Positions 36,215 to 44,711 are shown, counted from the first letter of the stretch. The stretch: 64,000 nucleotides of DNA from an uncultured Eubacteriales bacterium (GCA_900551325.1 URVM01000008.1:124001-188000); one strand, 5' to 3'. Notes: generated by a model not told the origin, from the sequence alone. A program made the numbers and translations.

Positions 36215-38830
36215 ATGAGTTTTTTTAATAAGGTTAATAACTATGTAGCACAGTACCATACTTTACAAGATAATCCTATTTTAGCGAAAGAAAAAGCAAT
36301 GCCTGGAAAAGCTTTCTTTATAGAAGATAATAATATTTTAGCTATTCCAAGAGAAGATGGGGATTGTAGATACCCATTTGGTCAAAATGGTTTTAACTAT
36401 TGGGTATATGCATCAGGATACCTTCATAGTAATGAAGGACTTTTCTCACCATATCTTAGAGCATCAGAAGGTCAAGAGCCTAAAATTGCTTTCTTTGCAG
36501 GCTTTAAAGGAGAAAATGGTTATAAAGTCATTCCTATTCTTTCTGTACCAGTAATGGACGAACAAATACAAACTGAAAGATATACAGTATTTACTAAAGC
36601 AAGTGCATACTACATAACAGAAGCAGAAAGCATTACATTTGCTATTCGTACTTTTGTAGACTCAAATAAAAAAATGTACTATACAATTTCAGCAACAAAT
36701 AATACAGATGAAAAGAAAGAGTTCTTTGTATCATCATATTTTAATCCATTCCTTAAGAATGCGGTAATGGAAGGTGCTGAAAATCGTTGGTTTAGACAAA
36801 GTACAGTAATTGATGCAAAAGAAGGACAAAATCTTGATAACTTCTTAATCGAAGTTTATGAAGAAAGAGATAGAGGGGCAATGGCACCAAACTATGGTGT
36901 ATTTACAAGAAATCTTACATTAAGTGAAGGTGCAAAGCTTGTAAAAGCTGAAGAGACAGCATCAAGAAATGACTATGTAGGTGGAGTAAGAAGTTCTCTT
37001 CACACACCAGCAGCACTTTATAATGGTACATTTGGTGAAGATACTAAGAAGGTTGCAACTTTTACTGAAGTATCAATAGCAGCAGATATGCTTCATTTAG
37101 AATTAGATGCTAAAGCAAGTATGAGAGAAGATATTGTGATGACATATTGCTTTGAAGATGAAGATATGGAAGTAGCTATTTGTGAAGTACCAGCACCAGA
37201 AATGATTGATACAGCGGAAGAAGAAATTATTAAGGAAGAAGCTAAACATGGGGAAGCGATGAAAGCTGTATTTGGTAAACGTCTCCGTGGGGAAATCAAA
37301 GAAGAAGTATTCAACGCTTTCTTTGAACACCTTAAAAAGCAAGTTGAATTTTGCTCTGTTATTAAAGGATATATTCAACTTTCTAGCTTCTCCCTTATTG
37401 GAATTCGTGATGTATTCCAAGCTATTGAGGGGTTAGTATTCTACGAACCAGAAGTAGCACGTAATAAAATGTTAGAGGCACTTAACTTTGTACAACCAGA
37501 TGGACGTTGCCCAAGACAGTATTCTCTTCCAAGATTTGAAGGGGATACACCTAATATGGACCTTAGACCATTCATTGATCAAGGTGTATGGGTAGTTTCT
37601 ACAATTGCAACATATCTTCGCTTTACACAAGACTTTAACTTCTTAAATGAAGAATGTGGGTACTATGATTTTGTAAATGATAAAGCTCATTTAGCTAAAA
37701 AATTAGACAAGACAAGTTCAGTACTTGAACATTTATTTGATATTATGAATTACCTTCTTACAAACCGTGACCATGACTATACAAAATGTGTATGTGCTCT
37801 TTACGGGGATTGGAACGATGCTCTTGATGGGTTAGGCGTAAGTAAACGTAAAGACCGTGAATATGGTACAGGTGTATCTGTAATGGCTACACTTCAAGTG
37901 TATCAAAACTGTCACGAAATGATTGAGTTACTTGAAATTTTAGATGCAGATAAATATGCAGACAAAATTAATGAATACAAACAAGCAATGGAAGAGATTG
38001 AAGAAGGACTTATTAAATATGCTATTATCCAAAATGAACAAGGTGAAAAACGTCTTGTACATGGATGGGGAGATGAAAGAAGCTATTTAGTAGGTAGTTT
38101 TGATGATCCAGACCATGAGTCTCGTGATGGTATCACTTCAAATGCTTTCTGGGTACTTGCTGGTATGTATGATAAAGATATGAGTATTAAAGAGACCATT
38201 CTTAGTGCATACGAACGTTTAGGTTCAAAATATGGTCTTAAAACATTCCAACCACACTTTGAAAAAGGTACTCCAGGTGTAGGACGTATTCCTAACTTAC
38301 CAAAAGGTACTGCAGAAAATGGTGCAGCTTATATTCATGCAAGTACGTTTGGGGTTATGTCACTCTTTAGAATGGGTGAAACGGAAAGGGCTTGGGATGA
38401 ACTTTCAAAATGTCTACCATTTACACATGAGAAAGTATCAGTATCTCCATATGTAATGCCTAACTCATACGGTTTTAATGAAGAAAAGCAGATTGATGGC
38501 GAATCTATGCAAGATTGGCAAACAGGTAGTTCAAATGTTGTTCTTAAAACATTTATTCGTTTCGTATTTGGTGTAGAACCACAATACAAAGGTATTTGGA
38601 TTCAACCTTCTATGAATATCCCATTTGAGACAACTGAATTTAAGATTAAAGTAAGAAATACAGACTTAATTCTTAAATATAGTAACAATCAAGCAGACAA
38701 ACGTACATTTAAAATTAATGGAGAAATTCAAGAAAGTGTGTACGATAATGTGATGAAACTTGAAAAATTATGGTTATCAAATGAATTTATTGCAAATAAT
38801 AAAGAAATTGTAGTAGAAATTCTTGACTAA
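36215..38830 (+). CDS. GH94-type (clan GH-Q) disaccharide phosphorylase, probably N,N'-diacetylchitobiose phosphorylase
   Basis: 871 residues from MSFFNKVN, where AAGAGGTG gives the ribosome site; no signal peptide. The N-terminal beta-sandwich (to about 280) and the (alpha/alpha)6 barrel fit inverting glycoside phosphorylases. The catalytic-acid region is YGDWNDALDG (D532/D535). The phosphate-site region is represented by ENGAAYIHASTFGVM and DWQTGSSNVV late in the chain. Known members cut cellobiose, chitobiose, laminaribiose or longer glucans with phosphate. Neighbouring mutase, NagA and NagB favour chitobiose, giving GlcNAc-1-P plus GlcNAc. It is somewhat longer than the about 800 residues of Vibrio chitobiose phosphorylase, so a different beta-linked substrate (GH149/GH161-like) is possible. 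Confidence 0.8.
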   Translation: MSFFNKVNNYVAQYHTLQDNPILAKEKAMPGKAFFIEDNNILAIPREDGDCRYPFGQNGFNYWVYASGYLHSNEGLFSPYLRASEGQEPKIAFFAGFKGENGYKVIPILSVPVMDEQIQTERYTVFTKASAYYITEAESITFAIRTFVDSNKKMYYTISATNNTDEKKEFFVSSYFNPFLKNAVMEGAENRWFRQSTVIDAKEGQNLDNFLIEVYEERDRGAMAPNYGVFTRNLTLSEGAKLVKAEETASRNDYVGGVRSSLHTPAALYNGTFGEDTKKVATFTEVSIAADMLHLELDAKASMREDIVMTYCFEDEDMEVAICEVPAPEMIDTAEEEIIKEEAKHGEAMKAVFGKRLRGEIKEEVFNAFFEHLKKQVEFCSVIKGYIQLSSFSLIGIRDVFQAIEGLVFYEPEVARNKMLEALNFVQPDGRCPRQYSLPRFEGDTPNMDLRPFIDQGVWVVSTIATYLRFTQDFNFLNEECGYYDFVNDKAHLAKKLDKTSSVLEHLFDIMNYLLTNRDHDYTKCVCALYGDWNDALDGLGVSKRKDREYGTGVSVMATLQVYQNCHEMIELLEILDADKYADKINEYKQAMEEIEEGLIKYAIIQNEQGEKRLVHGWGDERSYLVGSFDDPDHESRDGITSNAFWVLAGMYDKDMSIKETILSAYERLGSKYGLKTFQPHFEKGTPGVGRIPNLPKGTAENGAAYIHASTFGVMSLFRMGETERAWDELSKCLPFTHEKVSVSPYVMPNSYGFNEEKQIDGESMQDWQTGSSNVVLKTFIRFVFGVEPQYKGIWIQPSMNIPFETTEFKIKVRNTDLILKYSNNQADKRTFKINGEIQESVYDNVMKLEKLWLSNEFIANNKEIVVEILD

Positions 38831-38863
38831 TTTGTCAGTTGGAGTAAGAATAAAATAAGAAAG

Positions 38864-38898
38864 TATTTTTAGGCACTTTAGAAGAGTGCCTAAAAATA
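38864..38898 (+). repeat. Perfect 14-bp inverted repeat between GH94 gene and nagA
   Basis: TATTTTTAGGCACT with its exact complement AGTGCCTAAAAATA and a 7-base loop. It lies 20 bases before the nagA ribosome site (AAAGGAGGG), with only A/T stem ends and no clear T-run. It could be a leaky terminator that sets nagA-nagB levels or a processing hairpin. Confidence 0.7.
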
Positions 38899-38916
38899 TG
38901 TAAAAGGAGGGATAAA

Positions 38917-40068
38917 ATGAGAGCTATAGTAAATGGTAAAATCTTATTTGATGGACAAATAATCGAGGGTAAAGCTTTATTGTTTGAACAAAAAATAGTA
39001 GGGATTGTAGAATTAAGTGAAGTACCAGTAGATGCAGAAAAAATAGATGCCAATGGCCATTATGTAGCACCAGGATTTATCGATCTTCATATTCATGGAT
39101 ATGATACAAAAGATACAATGGATGGCACTAAAGAAGCTATTCAGACAATTGCAAAGGGTATTGCTAAAAATGGTGTAACAAGCTTTTTACCAACAACAAT
39201 GACCATGTCAAAAGAAGAAATTATAACAGCGCTAGAAGCTTGTCGCGCAGTAAAGGCAGAAGGTAGCCAAGGTTCAGAAGTACTTGGTGTACATATGGAA
39301 GGTCCATACATTAATGAAGCCTTTAAAGGTGCACAAAATGGTAAATATATTCAAGAGCCTAATGCTGATGCAGTTAAGTTTGTAAAAGATTATCAAGATA
39401 TTGTAAAGCTTATTACAATTGCACCTGAAGTAGAAGGAGCAAAAACATTCATTGAAGAAATCTCTAATACTACAAACATTACTTTATCAATGGGACATAC
39501 AAAAGCTGATTTTGATCAAGCCATGGAAGGTATTGAAGCGGGTATTACACATACAACACATCTTTTTAATGCTATGACACCATTACATCACCGTAATCCA
39601 GGAGTAGTAGGGGCAGCACTTGCTTCAGAAAAAGTAAGCTGTGAAATGATATGCGATACAATTCATGTTAATCCAGGTTTATATCCACTTGTCATAAAAG
39701 CTAAGGCACCAGATAAGTTTGTACTTGTTACAGATTGTATGTGTGCAGGTGGATGTGAAGATGGAAAATATGCTTTAGGCGGACAGCCTGTATTTGTAAA
39801 AGAAGGTAGTGCACGTCTAGAAGATGGTACATTAGCTGGAAGTATTTTACGTTTAAATGAAGCAGTTAGAAATGTAATGGCACATACTAACTACGGCATT
39901 GAAAAAGTTATTGAATTTGCTACTATTAATCCAGCAAAGACAATAGGTGTAGATGGGTTTAAAGGTACACTAGATATAGGAAAAGATGCAGATATTATTT
40001 TAATAGATGAACAAATTAATGTTAAATGTGCAATAAATAAGGGGGCAACAATTTATGAAAACAATTAA
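38917..40068 (+). CDS. nagA: N-acetylglucosamine-6-phosphate deacetylase
   Basis: 383 residues, usual length. It converts GlcNAc-6-P to glucosamine-6-P and acetate. The amidohydrolase motifs are present: APGFIDLHIHGYDTKDTMDG (metal site and family signature), the metal ligand Glu in HMEGPYIN, SMGHTKADF, TTHLFNAMTPLHHRNPG, and the catalytic Asp in LVTDCM. AAAGGAGGG precedes the ATG. It overlaps nagB by 14 bases. Confidence 0.97.
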   Translation: MRAIVNGKILFDGQIIEGKALLFEQKIVGIVELSEVPVDAEKIDANGHYVAPGFIDLHIHGYDTKDTMDGTKEAIQTIAKGIAKNGVTSFLPTTMTMSKEEIITALEACRAVKAEGSQGSEVLGVHMEGPYINEAFKGAQNGKYIQEPNADAVKFVKDYQDIVKLITIAPEVEGAKTFIEEISNTTNITLSMGHTKADFDQAMEGIEAGITHTTHLFNAMTPLHHRNPGVVGAALASEKVSCEMICDTIHVNPGLYPLVIKAKAPDKFVLVTDCMCAGGCEDGKYALGGQPVFVKEGSARLEDGTLAGSILRLNEAVRNVMAHTNYGIEKVIEFATINPAKTIGVDGFKGTLDIGKDADIILIDEQINVKCAINKGATIYENN

Positions 40069-40819
40069 GTTAAATGACATGACTATTTATGTGGTAAAAG
40101 ATTATGAGGAAATGAGCAAAAAAGGTGCAGAAATTATTGCAGAATTTTTAAAAGCAAAACCAGAAGCTAACTTAGGACTTGCTACAGGTGGTACACCAGT
40201 AGGTATGTATAAAGAGCTTATTGAAATGAATAAAAAAGGTGAAATTAGCTTTAAACAAGTTTCTGCATATAACTTAGATGAATACTATCCAATCGAAAAA
40301 ACTAATGATCAAAGTTATGATTACTTTATGAAAGAAAATTTATTTAATCATGTAGATATTGATATAAATAATACACATATTCCAAACGGAATGGCAGTAA
40401 ATAGTGTTGAAGAAGGTAAAACTTATGATGCACTTGTACGTGCTACAGGTGGTGTAGATATTCAAGTATTAGGTATTGGTGGAAATGGACATATTGGTTT
40501 TAATGAGCCAAGTGATGTATTTGAGCCAATTACACATAGAGTAACATTAGATGAGAGAACAATTCAAGATAATGCTAGATTCTTTAGCTCAATTGAAGAA
40601 GTACCAACAGAAGCTATTACAATGGGAATCGGTACAATTATGACAGCAAAAAGTATTTTACTTTTAGCAAGTGGTAGTGGCAAAGCTCCAATTATTAAGG
40701 AAATGCTTTTAGGCAAAGTTACTCCAAGAGTACCAGCTTCAATTCTACAGTTCCACAAAGATGTAAAAGTTGTTTTAGACGAAGCAGCGGCTGTAGAGCT
40801 TTTAAGTGAAATTAAATAA
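40055..40819 (+). CDS. nagB: Glucosamine-6-phosphate deaminase
   Basis: 254 residues, the short form without an extra C-terminal domain. It converts glucosamine-6-P to fructose-6-P and ammonia. Motifs: LGLATGGTPVGMYKEL (phosphate site), AYNLDEYYPI (catalytic Asp) and LGIGGNGHIGFNEP (catalytic His). It is translated from a GGGGG ribosome site inside nagA. It completes the GlcNAc route to glycolysis, and is the last gene before the separate pts operon promoter. Confidence 0.97.
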   Translation: MKTIKLNDMTIYVVKDYEEMSKKGAEIIAEFLKAKPEANLGLATGGTPVGMYKELIEMNKKGEISFKQVSAYNLDEYYPIEKTNDQSYDYFMKENLFNHVDIDINNTHIPNGMAVNSVEEGKTYDALVRATGGVDIQVLGIGGNGHIGFNEPSDVFEPITHRVTLDERTIQDNARFFSSIEEVPTEAITMGIGTIMTAKSILLLASGSGKAPIIKEMLLGKVTPRVPASILQFHKDVKVVLDEAAAVELLSEIK

Positions 40820-40854
40820 AAAAATCATACTGTTCTTTACTTATCTAGTGGATG

Positions 40855-40883
40855 TTGACAAAGAAAAAAATCTTGGTTATAAT
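40855..40883 (+). promoter_or_regulatory. Consensus sigma-A promoter of the pts operon
   Basis: TTGACA (40855-40860), 17 bases, TATAAT (40878-40883): a perfect match to the consensus. Confidence 0.95.
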
Positions 40884-40907
40884 CTTATTAGATAATTAAT
40901 ATAGTTT

Positions 40908-40990
40908 ACGAGTGTGTTACTGATCCGATCAGGCATAAGCTTTATCTTCTTCTTATAATAGATGAAGATATTGTTTATGCCTTTTTTGTT
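40908..40990 (+). promoter_or_regulatory. GlcT-type ribonucleic antiterminator with overlapping terminator
   Basis: The sequence GTGTTACTGATCCGATCAGG (from 40913), followed by CATAAGC, closely matches the RAT bound by GlcT upstream of Bacillus ptsG. Its 3' side starts a terminator: GGCATAAGC...TTCTTC pairs with GAAGA...GTTTATGCC (40932-40981), followed by TTTTTTG. Binding of an antiterminator to the RAT would prevent terminator folding and allow transcription into ptsH. The only antiterminator gene in this window, at 42996, is GlcT-like and sits in the same operon, which implies autogenous control. Confidence 0.88.
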
Positions 40991-41057
40991 TTTCAGTAAT
41001 AAATATTCGTAAATGTTAGCAAAATAGATAGATAATAAATTATTGGAGGTAGTATTT

Positions 41058-41315
41058 ATGAAACAATTAGTTGTAACAATTCAAGCAGAAGCAGGATTAC
41101 ATGCAAGACCAGCAGGTGTACTTGTTAAAAAAGCAGGCGAATTTGCTTCAAAAATCACTATCGAAAAAGCAGGCAAATCAATTGATGCAAAAAGATTATT
41201 AGCTGTTCTTTCTTTAGGTGCTAAAAAAGGTGATGAACTTACTATTACAGCAGAAGGTGCAGATGAAGAAGCAGCAGTACTTGCAATTAAAGAAGTAATC
41301 GAATCAGAACAATAG
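41058..41315 (+). CDS. ptsH: Phosphocarrier protein HPr without the regulatory Ser46
   Basis: 85 residues from the ATG that follows TTGGAGG. It carries phosphate from enzyme I to EIIA. The active-site H15 is in AGLHARPAG. In Bacillus and most Firmicutes, Ser46 is the HPr-kinase site; here the region reads KSIDAKRLLAVLSLG, which puts Arg at position 46. I recall similar HPr forms in Lachnospiraceae. The absence of Ser46 would prevent its use as the CcpA corepressor. It is the first gene of ptsH-ptsI-glcT-crr. Confidence 0.95.
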   Translation: MKQLVVTIQAEAGLHARPAGVLVKKAGEFASKITIEKAGKSIDAKRLLAVLSLGAKKGDELTITAEGADEEAAVLAIKEVIESEQ

Positions 41316-41333
41316 ACACAGGAGTTGGCATAG

Positions 41334-42983
41334 ATGATATTAGATGGAATTGGGGCTTCTAGCGGTGTAGCCATAGGTAAAGTATTTATTAAGAAACAGG
41401 GCACAGCGAGTGTTCCAAATACAAAGATAGATAATGTTGAGGCAGAAATAGAGCGTTTTGAAGCTGCAAAATTAGAAGCTATAAACGAACTTAAAGCTTT
41501 ATATGAAAAAGCATTAAGTGAAGTAGGCGAAGAACATGCAGGGATTTTTGATGTACATCAAATGCTTGTACAAGACTTAGATTTTCATGATCAAGTTGTA
41601 AATGTTATTACTGAAGAGAAATACAATGCGGCTTATGCAGTTTCTGAAGCTGCAGTTATTATAGCGGGAATGTTCGAAAGCATGGAAGATGCTTATATGA
41701 AAGAACGTGCAGCAGATATTAGAGATATTTCTAAGAGACTTATTGGCATTTTAACAGGAGAAAGAGAAGTTTCTTTAGCAGATATAAATGAACCTGTTAT
41801 TTTAGTGGCTAAAGACTTATTCCCATCTGATACCATTCAAATGAACAAACAATTTGTCTTAGGATTTATTACTGAAGATGGCGGGAAAATGTCACACTCA
41901 GCAATTTTAGCTCGTACTATGCAAATACCAGCTATTGTAGGCGTTAAAGATGCATTAACAAAAATTAAAAACGAAGAAACAGTTATTCTTGATGGTAAGG
42001 GTGGTAAAATTTATCTTGAACCAACACAAGAGTTATTAGATACTTGGAAGAGTGAACAAGATAAATACAATAACTACAAACAAGAATTACAAAAACTTAT
42101 TGGTACTGAAAACAAAACATTAGATGGCGTTCACATTGAAATTAATGCAAACATTGGTAGTCCAGATGATATTGCTAAGGTACTTGAAAATGATACAAAA
42201 GGTATTGGTTTATTTAGAAGTGAATTCCTTTATATGGATGGAACTGCATTACCAACAGAAGAAATGCAATACGAAGCATATAAAAAAGTACTAGAAGCTA
42301 TGGAAGATCGTGTTATTATTAGAACCTTAGATGTAGGTGGAGATAAAGAACTTCCATACTTAAACATTCCTAAAGAAGAAAATCCTTTCTTAGGATATCG
42401 TGCTATCCGCGTATGCTTAGATCAACCAGAGTTATTTAAAACACAACTACGTGCGCTTTTAAGAGCAAGTGTACATGGTAAATTAGGCATTATGTTCCCG
42501 ATGATTGCTGTAGTAGATGAAATTAGAGCTGCAAAAGCCCTTTTAGAAGAAACTAAAAATGAGCTTATTGCAGAAGGTATAGCTGTAAGTGATGACATTG
42601 AAGTAGGTATAATGATTGAAACTCCAGCTGCAGCACTTGTTTCAGATATTCTTGCTAAAGAAGTAGATTTCTTTAGTATTGGAACAAATGACCTTACACA
42701 ATACACAATGGCTGTAGATCGTATGAATTCTAAAATTGCTCATTTATACGATACACATAATTTAGCTATTTTAAGAAGTATTAAAATGGTTGCAGATAAT
42801 GCACATAAAGCAGGTATCTGGGTTGGAATTTGTGGGGAGTCTGCTGCAGATACAAGTTTAACAGAGATCTTTTTAGCTATCGGTATTGATGAGTTATCTG
42901 TAAGTGCACCTTCTGTACTTGAAGTAAGAAAAAAAGTACAACAAATAGATACAAGAAAAGCTAAAGAAGCGTTAAATCTATAG
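41334..42983 (+). CDS. ptsI: PTS enzyme I (phosphoenolpyruvate-protein phosphotransferase)
   Basis: 549 residues. It transfers phosphate from PEP to HPr. The phosphorylated residue is H188 in GGKMSHSAILART. The PEP-binding C-terminal barrel has GIGLFRSEFLYM, RTLDVGGDKELPY, GIMIETPAAAL, SIGTNDLTQYTMAVDR and WVGICGESAAD with the acid/base Cys. It follows ptsH by 18 bases and precedes glcT by 12 bases, so it is one operon. Length is close to the usual 570. Confidence 0.97.
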   Translation: MILDGIGASSGVAIGKVFIKKQGTASVPNTKIDNVEAEIERFEAAKLEAINELKALYEKALSEVGEEHAGIFDVHQMLVQDLDFHDQVVNVITEEKYNAAYAVSEAAVIIAGMFESMEDAYMKERAADIRDISKRLIGILTGEREVSLADINEPVILVAKDLFPSDTIQMNKQFVLGFITEDGGKMSHSAILARTMQIPAIVGVKDALTKIKNEETVILDGKGGKIYLEPTQELLDTWKSEQDKYNNYKQELQKLIGTENKTLDGVHIEINANIGSPDDIAKVLENDTKGIGLFRSEFLYMDGTALPTEEMQYEAYKKVLEAMEDRVIIRTLDVGGDKELPYLNIPKEENPFLGYRAIRVCLDQPELFKTQLRALLRASVHGKLGIMFPMIAVVDEIRAAKALLEETKNELIAEGIAVSDDIEVGIMIETPAAALVSDILAKEVDFFSIGTNDLTQYTMAVDRMNSKIAHLYDTHNLAILRSIKMVADNAHKAGIWVGICGESAADTSLTEIFLAIGIDELSVSAPSVLEVRKKVQQIDTRKAKEALNL

Positions 42984-42995
42984 GGAGGTAAAACA

Positions 42996-43844
42996 ATGGA
43001 ATACCAAATCATAAAAGTGTTTAATAACAACGTGGTGTTAGCAAGTCAAGAACGAAATCAAGTTATCCTTGTGAGCAAAGGAATTGGTTTTGGAAAAAAA
43101 GCAGGTGATACCATTCAAGAAAATGCGAATATTGAAAAGGTATTTCATGAGTTACCATCTGATTCTAAAAAATTAGATTTAAAAGAAATCAGTGCACTAA
43201 GTGGTAAAATTCAACATCTTACCCATCAGATCATTCAAATTGCGGAAGAAAATCTTGGTACATTAAATGAACACAGCGAAAAAATGCTCATGGAGCATAT
43301 TGAATTTGCAATAGAACGACTAGGAATGGGGCTTACTATAGAAAATCCATTTATTGATGAAATTGTAATATTGTATAAAAAGGAATATGAAATTGCAGCT
43401 ATAGCAAGAGAATATATCCTTCAAACAATAGGTTTAGACATTGGTGAGGAAGAGCAAGGTTTTATTGCTCTTCACTTACGCTCTGCAAGAAAAAATAAAT
43501 CAGTAAATGAAATCATGAAGATGACGCGTATCTACAAAGAATGTTTACAGTTTGTAGAAAGTGAATATAATATAAATATAATAAATGAAGGTAACTTCAA
43601 AAAAGAATTTCTAAGGATGTTAAGATTTTATATAGAATGTGCCACTAAGCATAAAAATATAGATTTAGCTATTAGAAATGATGTTATAAAAAATCTTAGA
43701 AGTGGCTATAGAGCATCTATTAGAATTGCTAAATACTTAGAACAGGAAAGAAACATTGAATTTTATGAGGGGCTTATAATATATATGGCCATAGATATTC
43801 ATAAATTTATTTCTTTAATGTCTAGTGAACAAAATAAATATTAG
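42996..43844 (+). CDS. BglG-family transcriptional antiterminator, GlcT-like
   Basis: 282 residues. The N-terminal RNA-binding domain (1-55) reads KVFNNNVVLAS then KGIGFGKKAGDTI, matching GlcT more closely than LicT. Two PRD domains follow: PRD1 at about 65-170 with LNEHSEKMLMEHIEFAIERL and FIALHLRSA, and PRD2 at about 175-280, ending in AIDIHKF. PRD1 keeps the usual histidine positions; PRD2 has LRFYIE where many members have a histidine in this helix. It is predicted to bind the RAT at 40908-40942 and be controlled by PTS phosphorylation. It is encoded between ptsI and crr. Confidence 0.9.
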   Translation: MEYQIIKVFNNNVVLASQERNQVILVSKGIGFGKKAGDTIQENANIEKVFHELPSDSKKLDLKEISALSGKIQHLTHQIIQIAEENLGTLNEHSEKMLMEHIEFAIERLGMGLTIENPFIDEIVILYKKEYEIAAIAREYILQTIGLDIGEEEQGFIALHLRSARKNKSVNEIMKMTRIYKECLQFVESEYNINIINEGNFKKEFLRMLRFYIECATKHKNIDLAIRNDVIKNLRSGYRASIRIAKYLEQERNIEFYEGLIIYMAIDIHKFISLMSSEQNKY

Positions 43845-43867
43845 TTTTTGGCTCAAGGAGGCACCCC

Positions 43868-44350
43868 ATGTTTGATTTTTTAAAGAAGTTTAAAGGCATA
43901 GAATTATGTTCTCCAATAACAGGAGAAGCTGTAGATTTATCACAAGTACCAGATCCAGTATTTGCTGAAAAGATGGTAGGTGATGGAATTGCTATTATTC
44001 CAACAGAAGATATAGTAGTAGCACCATGTGATGGAAAGATTGTACAAATATTCCCTACTAACCATGCTATTGGTATCGAAACAACTACAGGACTTGATTT
44101 ACTTATCCATATAGGTATTGATACAGTTGATTTAAAAGGTGATGGGTTTAAAAGACTTGTAGAAGAAGGTGACATGATTAAGAAAGGTCAACCTATTTTA
44201 GAAGTTGATATTAAACGTGTTAAAGAACTCGGTAAGCCACTCACATCTCCATTTGTTATTACAAATGCAGATGAATTAGAGTTTAAAAAACGTACAACAG
44301 GTAAAGTAGAAGCAGGTAAAACTGTAATACTAACTGTAAAGAAAAAATAA
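43868..44350 (+). CDS. PTS glucose/GlcNAc-type EIIA domain protein (Crr-like)
   Basis: 160 residues, a free-standing EIIA of the Glc family. The phosphorylated residue is H81 in LLIHIGIDTV, with the partner H66 in TNHAIGIET. SPITGEAVDLSQVPDPVFAEK is the standard N-terminal signature. Since the NagE-type permease at 59923 has only C and B domains, this protein is the likely phosphate donor to it. It is the last gene of the pts operon, with a terminator at 44369-44397. Confidence 0.95.
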   Translation: MFDFLKKFKGIELCSPITGEAVDLSQVPDPVFAEKMVGDGIAIIPTEDIVVAPCDGKIVQIFPTNHAIGIETTTGLDLLIHIGIDTVDLKGDGFKRLVEEGDMIKKGQPILEVDIKRVKELGKPLTSPFVITNADELEFKKRTTGKVEAGKTVILTVKKK

Positions 44351-44368
44351 ATATGTAATAAATTTCAA

Positions 44369-44397
44369 AGAGGCTATTATAAAATAGCCTCTTTTTG
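44369..44397 (+). terminator. Intrinsic terminator of the pts operon
   Basis: AGAGGCTATT/AATAGCCTCT stem with a very small loop, followed by TTTTTG. Confidence 0.92.
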
Positions 44398-44612
44398 TTA
44401 TAAGTTATATACTTATTATCTATTTATTAAAAGAATGATACATGAAGAATAGGTCGAAAAAAATAGAAATGAAAGAGTGTATTAGAAGGTGAAATAAGCA
44501 ATTCAGTTGAAAAACTATCAAGATGCACAATAAAAAGTTATTTGTTACCAATTCATAGTGAATAAATAACATATATAAAAGCGGTTTTTTTAATTATGTT
44601 GGAGAGAATAGC
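44398..44612. other. AT-rich intergenic stretch with no gene seen
   Basis: About 215 bases between the pts terminator and the next promoter. It contains only a weak GTTATTT/AAATAAC inverted pairing near 44537-44572 followed by a T-rich run. No coding frame, RNA domain or repeat was recognised. Confidence 0.5.
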
Positions 44613-44665
44613 TTGACAAAGACAAGTGGTAGTCATATAATAATTATGTAACAATTACTTAATAA
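44613..44665 (+). promoter_or_regulatory. Sigma-A promoter plus conserved start-site box of the second NlpC/P60 gene
   Basis: TTGACA (44613-44618), 17 bases, TATAAT (44636-44641), then the box TGTAACAATTACTTAATAA at 44647-44665. The box differs by one base from the one at 3712-3730 and lies at nearly the same distance (5 against 5-6 bases) from the -10. Confidence 0.85.
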
Positions 44666-44711
44666 ATATAACAACTTAAATATAAATTATATATATTCAG
44701 GAGGCGAAAAG

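Noticed and set aside
42422..43030. Long minus-strand frames opposite ptsI
   Set aside because: Ser/Ala-rich shadow frames of a well-conserved gene with no independent signals.
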